From Schizochytrium sp. TIO01 (lineage: Eukaryota > Sar > Bigyra > Thraustochytrida > Thraustochytriidae): DNA of 64,000 nt. Shown here piece by piece: positions 56,895-64,000 of this stretch (position 1 is its first letter; each line of letters begins with the position of its first letter). The stretch is from NCBI GenBank assembly GCA_004764695.1, contig SMSO01000014.1, positions 6,190,029 through 6,254,028 on the forward strand. Direction: 5' to 3'. The notes below the pieces were generated by a model, which worked only from the letters and a program-made list of their open reading frames with translations, was not told the DNA's origin and made no database searches. Position numbers and translations under genes: made by a program.

Positions 56895-58889
56895 ATGTCG
56901 GGAGCTCAGGACTATGCGTCGCTCTCTGCCGTTGAGGCAGATCTGGACACAGTGATGACACTTCCTCCAGCTTCCTCGATCTCCACTGCGTCCTCGGCCC
57001 CCGTGCCAGCAGGAATCCGCAGTCATGGAGGCATGGGCCTCATGTCAAGAAGTGGAAACTCCTTTTCTGACCAAGGACATTCACATGAACATCATGGGCA
57101 TTCACACGAAGACCACGGACATTCGCATGAATTCCATGGACACTCACATGGGCACCATGGACATTCGCATGAGTTCCACGGCCATTCCCACGGTGAGGAG
57201 GACTTTTATGACGATATGGAAGGAACGTTGGAGGATCTTGACCAAGACGCTCTCGCAGACGCACTGCTGGCCATGGGCATCGAAGAAATGGCCAATGGAG
57301 GTACTGGAGACGGCCGTGGCGAGGACCAAAATGACGAGGAGCATGAGGAGCGCGAGAAGGACCAGCAACGACAGCAGGGCGACAAAGAGAAGCAGGATAA
57401 TGACCCGAACGTAACAAACTTCCAGTCTGCAGCTCGAAATGCATTTCGTGAGCTTTTTCAACAATTTGGCCAAGACCCGAGTCAGTTTGGCATGGACTTG
57501 GACGAAGACGGACCCACGAAGCCCCTGGAACACTCGAAGAAATCACCATTTCGCACAGTGGTTGACAACTCAGATGATGAAGATGACGAAATCATGGAGG
57601 CCAATCAAACAAGAAAAGAAACCACCGATGCCAGCACTGAAGATGGAGATGATGCCGAAGATGAAGACGAGGCTGATAGTAATGAAGAAGATGACTCGAG
57701 TGCGGATTCGGATGAAGACCAGGACGATGGTCTTTGTTATCCAACGCAAATCTTCTTCGCAGTGAACGGCGTACAAAACTCAACGCAAAATGGTTTGCAG
57801 GAGATTGGCGCACTCTCCGCCACAAAACCTGAGCAGATCGTTCTTAGTTTGGATCAGCAAACCCGATCTGTTGATATCGAATACTCCTTTTTCGCCACTG
57901 GCGAGGACACGGCAACAATAGTGGCGGCTGTAAGTATTCCAGTGGATCAAGTGCGCGCGGAACTGCGCACATCAGCGCTACCGCGAGGCCCTTCAACACA
58001 AACAATGTTACTCTTGACATTGCAGAATCATCTTGCGGAGGGCTCTTTTTTGGCACAAGAAATGATGGGAGAGAACGCGTTTGAAGAAGTTTCGGACTGG
58101 ACAGATGAAAAATGCGCGTCTCGCGCTGATGCCATTGTTGTTATTGGACGCACGGCTGATTTGATCGACTTTGCTGCAATTTTTGCTCGCCAATTTCCTG
58201 AGTCAGGAGTTGCTTTGGTTGAAGGCGGCACATCCTCTTCTCAAGACCAGTCAGATGCAGATAACGAAAATGACGTGCAGAATGCTAAGCAAAATTACCG
58301 TACGCCAGCTCGAGAGGGGGCTCTCATTGATTCGGACGATGAAGACGAACTTGAAGAAGTATCGGATGCTGATATGATGATAAAGAATGGCGACCATGCC
58401 AATCGCAAGACCTCTCGTAAGAAGTCTCCTACCCAAGAAGACGATAATAACGCAAATATGCCTCCTTTTCCTAGTGATGACGATGTGTATGAGCCTCTGC
58501 CTGTTACGGAGCAAGATATTCTCGCTGCGATGCTGGAGGGAGGACTGCAACTTCAAGGTGATGATCCTTTAGCAAAGCTCAATGATGAGGACCTACAGGC
58601 TGCAGATGAATTTGTAAAGGCTCTGCTGATGGATGATGACGATGATGAAAAAATTGAAGTTGGGGACCGTAAGAACTTAGGAACGGAGGAAACCAACGAC
58701 AATAGCAACAACAATACGGACAACTGGAAATTCGGAAATGATGACAATTATGAAAATGACATGATTGATACTGGTTTGGACATGGATGATGACTCTTTAG
58801 GCTCTGATTTGCTGCAGAGCGGGGACTTGGACGACGACCTAGCCGATGTTTTTGCTGATCTCGGTGCGCTACCCGCCTCTAAAGAGTGA
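56895..58889 (+). CDS. Acidic protein with His-rich tandem repeat
   Basis: Starting at ATG 56895 (the upstream frame has no ATG), the product has 664 residues. I cannot name it. Residues ~61-102 are six imperfect 7-residue repeats of the form GHSHExH, a likely zinc or nickel-binding run like those in metal transporters and CobW proteins, but no membrane segments exist here. Acidic Asp/Glu blocks surround a moderately conserved-looking central region (residues ~290-465; LCYPTQIFFAVNGVQNST; EQIVLSLDQQTRSVDIEYSF; ADAIVVIGRTADLIDFAAIF). The C-terminus has repeated helical units (EQDILAAMLEGGLQLQGDDP; LADVFADLGALP). It converges on the next gene with 5 bp between stops. Confidence 0.65.
   Translation: MSGAQDYASLSAVEADLDTVMTLPPASSISTASSAPVPAGIRSHGGMGLMSRSGNSFSDQGHSHEHHGHSHEDHGHSHEFHGHSHGHHGHSHEFHGHSHGEEDFYDDMEGTLEDLDQDALADALLAMGIEEMANGGTGDGRGEDQNDEEHEEREKDQQRQQGDKEKQDNDPNVTNFQSAARNAFRELFQQFGQDPSQFGMDLDEDGPTKPLEHSKKSPFRTVVDNSDDEDDEIMEANQTRKETTDASTEDGDDAEDEDEADSNEEDDSSADSDEDQDDGLCYPTQIFFAVNGVQNSTQNGLQEIGALSATKPEQIVLSLDQQTRSVDIEYSFFATGEDTATIVAAVSIPVDQVRAELRTSALPRGPSTQTMLLLTLQNHLAEGSFLAQEMMGENAFEEVSDWTDEKCASRADAIVVIGRTADLIDFAAIFARQFPESGVALVEGGTSSSQDQSDADNENDVQNAKQNYRTPAREGALIDSDDEDELEEVSDADMMIKNGDHANRKTSRKKSPTQEDDNNANMPPFPSDDDVYEPLPVTEQDILAAMLEGGLQLQGDDPLAKLNDEDLQAADEFVKALLMDDDDDEKIEVGDRKNLGTEETNDNSNNNTDNWKFGNDDNYENDMIDTGLDMDDDSLGSDLLQSGDLDDDLADVFADLGALPASKE
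57075..57194 (+). repeat. 21-bp coding repeat (GHSHExH)n
   Basis: Six tandem 21-bp units within the CDS at 56895, encoding GHSHE/GHSHG heptads with His at three or four of seven positions. Third-base differences between units suggest the array is old rather than newly slipped. Confidence 0.85.
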
Positions 58890-58894
58890 TCAAT

Positions 58895-60751
58895 TTAAAG
58901 TAATTCAAGGGAGCGAAACAAGTCTGCGAGCTCCTTCGCGTACGCCTGAGGATTCTTGTAAAATACGCAATTGTTCGCACAGTGCTCCCACGGAGCACTA
59001 GCTGCACCAAGAGTACTTGATGAAGCTGTCGCAGCAGCGGCGGCAATAGTCGGGTCTTCTTGCTGATGAAAGAATGCGTTTGCTCCACGTGACGACGAGT
59101 TTGAAAATGGGCTAGGGTTTTTAGCTGCTGATCGGGCTGCTGCACAGCTGCACAGGGCAGGCAGCTTCACTCCCTTTGAGCCTTGCGCAAGATCCTCAAG
59201 GCGACGCTGAAGGGCTGCAATGTAGCGAAGACTCTCCTCCTTCTCACGCCGCTTTTGTGTTGCTGTCGATTCTGCTGTAGAAGACTCCGAAGACTTGGTG
59301 GAAAAAGCTCCCGGCGAAGATTGGTGAGCAGTAGGCTCATTACTTTTCTGATTTTGATGATAATTGATTTCTGCAACTTCTTGCTTTGATTCGACGTTTG
59401 ATGACGCAGCTGGGGACTTTTGGTGTAACCTTGATGACTTTACTCGATCACCCCGCGGCGTTCCTGCACTGTCGGCTGGTGCTTTCTTCGCTAAAGTAGT
59501 TGACTTGGTCAGGTTCATTCGAGATTCAGTTCTGTTTGGCCCTGTTTTGCGAGAGTTTGGTGCCTTTCCTGTGCTCAGACTATGCTTTGCACGAGAATTG
59601 GACGGAGCGGTGGCCTTGCAAGTTCTTTGCGGAGGTTGGGGCGGCTTTTTACTTTCTGAAAGTTTCTCTTCTCGCTCCTTGCGTGCAAGGTAGAGCTTTT
59701 CTTGTTCCTCCTTGACGCGCTGTTTATGCTCAAGCACAGCTCGGCGGCGTCTTGCGAGGATGCGATTGAAGGCAGCCTCCTTCTTGCGTACATTGGCCTG
59801 GTGCTTGGCAATCCTTTCTTTGCTGTGAACAGCTTCGATGCCATGAAATGAGGTGTCAAGTTCGCGTGTTGGCATTGCAGGAACAAAAGAATTGGGCCCG
59901 GTCACCCCGCCCGTCGGGAATACTGGAAGGTCCTCATCATCTTGTCTTTGTGATCGTGGCGTTGTTGATGCAGTTTCCTCTTTTGAGATAATCCTAAACG
60001 ACGGCCTTCCCTTCGTGAACCTCAGCATACTCTGCCTCGCTGCCATTGCTTGAGAATGCGTCTCATTAAAGCTTCGATTTAGTTCCTCCAGGTCTTCATT
60101 CCCTGTGAGGAACCCACTCGTATCCAGCTCCTCACGATCTGCAAACAAATTTTTCCCCTTTGCCTCTGGGTCTTCAATTTCTCTATGTTTACTTTCCGCA
60201 AGATGATCTACAAATCCTGTACCTTTTCTATCAAACTTGTTGCCCATCCCTTTCGTTTTATTTCTAGCTTCCATCTTCAATCTCGTCTTAATCACATCCA
60301 GCTCCTCTTCTTCAGCTGCATTATCCGCATCTTCTTCCGACGGTTCTTCTGCCAATTCCCTTAAATATTTTGCCCTGACCGAGGATGAGTTTAGAAAAGC
60401 CTCTGCTTCTGCCTCTTCAGCAGCCGCCTTCTCTGCTCTCCGTCTTGCGACCCGTGCTTTTGTCCTGAGCCCAAACGCCCTCAATTCATCTTCCCTCGCG
60501 TCTCTCCGTGCCGCCGCTTCTTCATTTATTTCTGCAGCCCGAGCACGTGCGTTGTCGTGTTTACGAACAGCATGAACATGCACGAGCACCGGCACGCTGT
60601 GCGAAGCGGCGTTGAACTCGAGTTGTATGTTGTGGATGGGCTGGGATACCGAAGAGACCAAGCGAGGCGATATACATGCACTACTACTCTGCGAAGAGCC
60701 TGACGAGTGCCGGGCCAGGGAGAGCTGCGTGCTGCCGCTTAGGCGATACAT
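58895..60751 (-). CDS. Coiled-coil protein resembling CCDC15
   Basis: A 618-residue, highly charged protein starting at ATG 60751. It has long Ala/Glu/Arg helices (RRRAEKAAAEEAEAEAFLN; NRILARRRRAVLEHKQRVKE) typical of coiled coils, and Ser/Lys-rich low-complexity linkers. The C-terminal ~80 residues are the recognisable part: KLPALCSCAAA, then WEHCANNCVFYKNPQAYAKE. The CANNCVFYKN pattern with an upstream CxC matches, as I recall it, the C-terminus of CCDC15, a centriole-associated protein. That fits an organism with flagellated stages, as does the tubulin deglutamylase at 41768. Function here is inference. Confidence 0.6.
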   Translation of the reverse strand: MYRLSGSTQLSLARHSSGSSQSSSACISPRLVSSVSQPIHNIQLEFNAASHSVPVLVHVHAVRKHDNARARAAEINEEAAARRDAREDELRAFGLRTKARVARRRAEKAAAEEAEAEAFLNSSSVRAKYLRELAEEPSEEDADNAAEEEELDVIKTRLKMEARNKTKGMGNKFDRKGTGFVDHLAESKHREIEDPEAKGKNLFADREELDTSGFLTGNEDLEELNRSFNETHSQAMAARQSMLRFTKGRPSFRIISKEETASTTPRSQRQDDEDLPVFPTGGVTGPNSFVPAMPTRELDTSFHGIEAVHSKERIAKHQANVRKKEAAFNRILARRRRAVLEHKQRVKEEQEKLYLARKEREEKLSESKKPPQPPQRTCKATAPSNSRAKHSLSTGKAPNSRKTGPNRTESRMNLTKSTTLAKKAPADSAGTPRGDRVKSSRLHQKSPAASSNVESKQEVAEINYHQNQKSNEPTAHQSSPGAFSTKSSESSTAESTATQKRREKEESLRYIAALQRRLEDLAQGSKGVKLPALCSCAAARSAAKNPSPFSNSSSRGANAFFHQQEDPTIAAAAATASSSTLGAASAPWEHCANNCVFYKNPQAYAKELADLFRSLELL

Positions 60752-60789
60752 TTCGGAAAATTATCTTGGCGGGCTCGCGTTCCCGCGCA

Positions 60790-60820
<31 letters not shown>

Positions 60821-61748
60821 GATCGCTTTCCGGTTTACTTTGCCTTCTCGCTGATTTTAAGGATTGTTTGATTTGCGCGCTTTTACTTACCGGACGGTTT
60901 TGGAAAAAATTATAAAAGCGTCTGAGAAAATCAAACGGAAACGAAAGCAAGAGTTCTTGGGGAAGTGCTACTGTTTAGGTTGAGGGAAGACTACGCAGTG
61001 GTATACGAGGGGAAAGAGCAACGGCTGTGCTTATGTATTTGATTGCCAGGGTTGAAGAAGGAAATTGAAGACGAATTGTAGAACTTGAGAGGTGCTCTGT
61101 CTCATCAGAGAGAAGGTTATAGATAGGCAAGCCCAGATACGCTGCCAGACCGAGATACTGACTTATGAGGTAGCAAATTAGATCTGGAACTCGGTCATGT
61201 AGGAAAGCGTAGACTATATTTTTACATCAATCAACTACATCACCCTGCTATTGAAGTACGTGTTGGTGCCAAAGGATTCCTCTTTGATATATAATACATA
61301 GAACCTGTCCTTTCTAGCTAGAATCATAAGATCTTAAATCAGAACTGCATAGGTGCTTTCTGTTTTGCTATCATTTCGTCCACAGCTTCACAAGTTGAAC
61401 TTGAGAGGAATCAGATAACTTATATATTGTCGGTTCTCGATGTCGCAGTAACCCAATAAGAACTCCATTAGAACTCCATTGGCTACCCAACAAATAAATT
61501 TACTCTTTAGATTGAGAGAGGTTCTTTCGCAACGCCAAGTCGTGGAGTTGTTTTCTCTTCGTTGACGCTCTCGTGCAAACTCTGAATACGAATAAGGCAT
61601 ATGCGTCGAAACTCGTGTGACTTCCTTCCCACACATAGGTTATTTTAAAGTTAAATAAACAAAAAGCACCTTTAACTCGAACGAGCATTCTGGTCATCTT
61701 CAAGCGGAAAGCGCACACGTGGAATGCAAACCTTGAAGCCTTGCCAAA
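60752..61748. other. Divergent intergenic region
   Basis: 1 kb between divergent genes with no supported coding frame. A (TGCC)n microsatellite (60791-60820) lies ~40 bp upstream of the coiled-coil gene's ATG. Confidence 0.4.
60791..60820. repeat. (TGCC)n microsatellite
   Basis: Seven TGCC units in the presumed promoter or 5' UTR of the CCDC15-like gene. Confidence 0.85.
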
Positions 61749-62468
61749 ATGGACTCGACAGCAAGCGATGCCACGCAGACTATGCAGCCTCTGCGTGTGA
61801 AGTATGACTCTCCTTCACCTCAATCCGTGGCTTCACACGTGAAGACGGTGTATTTAGTGCGCCATGCGGAGTCCATCGAGAATGAGAAGTTAGGTAGCCT
61901 GAAGCGGTGGGCGAAAACGTGGAGTCGCCAGGACTTTTGGCACGGCGTGAGCCTTTGGAGTGAGCCCAACATGGCGGATACACCACTGTCTCAGAAGGGT
62001 CGGCAACAAGTTGAAACTTTGAGCTCTAAATTGCGGAAAGATGATTTCCTCAAAACGCAGGGCGTTGAAGTCGTACTCCACTCTCCACTTGAAAGAGCTC
62101 GCGAAACTTGCGACGGAGTGGTGGGGTCTGATTCAGATAACACGTACCCACGCGAAGAGCTTATTGATCTGCGTGAGAAAACTGTTGGCGAGTGGGTTCC
62201 GGGCTTTAAAGGCAGCTTGGATGAGCGCATTGCCAGCTTTGAACGTGCACTCTGTGCACGCAAAGAGGAGCGCATTTTGGTGGTGGGGCATTCGCAGTTC
62301 TTCCGGCACATGCTTGGCATGGCGGAGAAGTTCAAGAACTGCGACGTGTGGAAAGTTGAGCTCTCGAGAGATACCTTGGGAAGGCCCATCTGGTCTAACC
62401 CGGAGAATGTAGTTAGCGTATTTGATGAGGTGCCAGGAGAACTCGTATCTGCTCCTGCGCTCACTTAA
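61749..62468 (+). CDS. Histidine phosphatase (phosphoglycerate-mutase-like)
   Basis: A 239-residue branch 1 histidine phosphatase. The phospho-acceptor motif is VYLVRHAESIEN (about residues 35-46); the second Arg/His region is LHSPLERARETC, the acid is in LIDLREKTVGEWV, and the second catalytic His is in ILVVGHSQFFRH. The usual mutase insertions are absent, and an insert between the first and second motifs (LKRWAKTWSRQDFWHGVSLW) is unusual. It is probably a phosphatase on a small molecule or protein rather than glycolytic phosphoglycerate mutase. No targeting signal is seen. ATG 61749 is the first in frame. Confidence 0.85.
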   Translation: MDSTASDATQTMQPLRVKYDSPSPQSVASHVKTVYLVRHAESIENEKLGSLKRWAKTWSRQDFWHGVSLWSEPNMADTPLSQKGRQQVETLSSKLRKDDFLKTQGVEVVLHSPLERARETCDGVVGSDSDNTYPREELIDLREKTVGEWVPGFKGSLDERIASFERALCARKEERILVVGHSQFFRHMLGMAEKFKNCDVWKVELSRDTLGRPIWSNPENVVSVFDEVPGELVSAPALT

Positions 62469-63383
62469 TAAGCTGGTTCCTTTGGCTCTATCGCTAGCAT
62501 GACCAAATTCAAGATAAAGATTGGAAAAGAAGACAAGAAAGTGAAAGCTTGCATATAGATACACCACAAAAGTTATATATTCGAGGAAATATTGATGTGG
62601 TTGTTTGAAGGAACAGTTTATAGATTTCCTTTACTGAGGTGAATGACATTACAAGATTCGAGATACAAACCTTCGGTAAGGAGAGAAGCTATTGAAAATA
62701 AATAAATTATAGAGTTTTTTTAGTATATATATATATATATGCATGTATCCGAGGAATACCTCCATCAGAGAGGCATGCGAAGCAAGAAATCTAATATAAG
62801 AATATCAAGAGAGGGCTGACAGCAAGCAAAACAGAGAAGAATATTTTTAGTTTTTTCATAAGTTTTTGTTGTTGTTGGATGAGGAGGAGATGCTGCGCAA
62901 TGACAAGCGCAGGGTTTCGAAAGTCAGGAATGATTTTCTGCAGAGATGAAACAAGCGTCGCACTGCATTGGCTATGAAAATAAGATGTTGGGAAAGACTA
63001 GCTTGCTGCAAGAGGCAAAGCCTCCTTTACCTCCTGTCGCAAGCAGCCTTGCCCTGTTCCCAACTGAGCTCATAACGTGGCCAGATGTCTGGTGATTTAA
63101 AAAAAAAAGGATTGATTGTGTGCAGTGCAAGAGGCACACGCAGAGCTCGGCAAACTAGACAGGTAGGTGGTAAAGGAGTAGGCGGCAAGCAAGCATGTAG
63201 GTAGGCGCATAGCTCGCATAAGCAAAGAAGTTCGTACTTACGCAGGAAAGTAGCTACGTCGTTTTTTTTTGAGGGGGGGGAGGGGGGTCGCTGTGAGGAG
63301 AAAAACACCTTGAAGTATGAGGCGTGGATTTAAATGGAGATAGATAAGCCTAGACCTCGTAAGTCAGCAAATCAACATGGTAC
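62469..63383. other. Intergenic between convergent genes
   Basis: About 915 bp with an (AT)n run (62723-62739), a poly-T/poly-G stretch (63261-63287) and no supported gene. Confidence 0.5.
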
Positions 63384-63914
63384 TTACTCCTCCGCGGTAG
63401 GGAAAATTTTCTCAAGGATGAGGCAGTTGGGCGGGTCAAGGCGCTTGTAATAGCCCTCAATAGTTTCTTTCTCCTCAAAGTCAAACTTCTTGCGGTAGAA
63501 CTCAATACCCTCCTTGTTCTCAGTCCACACGTGCAAAAAGATGCCGGCGGCGCCCAGCTCCTTAGCCTTCTCGATCATGAAGTCCAGAAGTTTGCTGCCA
63601 ATAGATCTGCCTCTGTATGCAGGCAATACCGCAAGCGTCATGACGTACAACATGACCTTACCGTCGCGCTCCTCGAGACGGCAACAGGCGGCGCCGACCA
63701 TGACGTCCTTAAAGTAGGCCAGCTTGGCGATGCCCTTGTTTGAGTACTCAACGACATCAGTGTAAAAGCTGTCCTTGTAGCGTACAGGCAAAATTGTCTC
63801 CTGAAGACGCCTCAACTGTCCAACATTGTTTACGTGGATCGGGCCGAAGTACACGTCCGGAGCCACTGCGATGGTGTCGCCGCTCGTGTCACCCTTGCCT
63901 TTGTCTCCCGCCAT
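63384..63914 (-). CDS. NAA50: N-alpha-acetyltransferase 50 (NatE catalytic subunit)
   Basis: A 176-residue GNAT enzyme that acetylates protein N-termini (Met-Lys/Ala/Val/Leu-type starts) beside the ribosome, often docked on NatA. Evidence: ILPVRYKDSFYTDV (substrate-binding alpha1-loop, matching the NAA50 PVxYxDxFY pattern), VGAACCRLEE, LAVLPAYRGRSIGSKLL with the acetyl-CoA RxxGxG/A loop, FLHVWTENKEGIEFYRKKFDF, and the NAA50-specific YYKRLDPPNCLILEK. The N-terminal ~20 residues are a Gly/Asp-rich extension. The start is ATG 63914; its promoter would lie at the window's right edge. Confidence 0.93.
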   Translation of the reverse strand: MAGDKGKGDTSGDTIAVAPDVYFGPIHVNNVGQLRRLQETILPVRYKDSFYTDVVEYSNKGIAKLAYFKDVMVGAACCRLEERDGKVMLYVMTLAVLPAYRGRSIGSKLLDFMIEKAKELGAAGIFLHVWTENKEGIEFYRKKFDFEEKETIEGYYKRLDPPNCLILEKIFPTAEE

Positions 63915-64000
63915 CTTTAGAGATTACCCGCAAATATCCCAAGAGCCCCAATTCGCAACAGGACACTCACTGTTCAGCGAGCAGTCTGACCAATCAGCTG

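Noticed and set aside
1-64000. CRISPR arrays, tRNA or rRNA genes
   Set aside because: No regular repeat-spacer array was seen, and no convincing T-loop (GGTTCGA) in a cloverleaf context or rRNA core segment was found by eye; a tRNAscan/Infernal run would settle this.

Overview
The window is nuclear DNA of a eukaryotic protist with few introns. Its conserved genes are all eukaryotic: SPT16 of FACT, COP9 subunit 4, an AGBL5/CCP5-type tubulin deglutamylase, a SUMO protease, NAA50, a CBWD-type GTPase and an organelle-type prolyl-tRNA synthetase. Nearly all are single uninterrupted reading frames on both strands. One small gene (39997-40360) clearly has a spliceosomal GT-AG intron. Ser-rich stalks followed by Pro-Thr (PTxxPT) repeats are a style common in stramenopile surface proteins, so I infer a stramenopile, possibly a thraustochytrid. 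No rRNA, tRNA or organellar sequence was seen to confirm this.

Layout. 1-6.4 kb: an orphan at the edge, the synthetase, a membrane-anchored orphan and a TatD nuclease. 7.1-19.9 kb: an AT-richer, very compact accessory island. A co-directional minus-strand series encodes membrane-anchored surface proteins: PAN-like type I proteins, and type II proteins with Ser-rich/PT stalks, one of which carries a gametolysin-like metalloprotease. Two neighbouring CDSs overlap by 8 bp. A 51-bp divergent gap leads to a plus-strand pair: a 59-residue membrane microprotein and a 240-residue soluble protein. Then come a 287-bp tandem repeat, a PD-(D/E)XK nuclease-like plus protein-kinase fusion resembling Crinkler-type effectors, and a convergent orphan. 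20-24.8 kb: one intact KCTD/BTB gene surrounded by decayed genes (a Cys-rich transposon-style domain, a Fic-domain gene and a tandem zinc-finger-like module gene), each broken by stops or frameshifts.

25.3-64 kb: conventional host genes with long, apparently empty intergenic stretches (30-34.8 kb, 37.5-40 kb, 49.6-52 kb). In order they are a mitochondrial-looking TPR protein, the CBWD-type GTPase (with a probable 1-bp shift near its end), a METTL13-like methyltransferase, CSN4, the small intron-containing gene, AGBL5, SPT16, an orphan, ULP1/SENP, a deacetylase-glycosyltransferase fusion, a His-repeat acidic protein, a CCDC15-like coiled-coil protein, a histidine phosphatase and NAA50.

The part most likely to be new is the 7.1-19.9 kb island. 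It has virus-like or element-like gene packing, a duplicated stalk-protein family, PAN-like partners and a nuclease-kinase fusion. I saw no capsid, polymerase, packaging ATPase or integrase gene in it, so calling it viral would be speculation.
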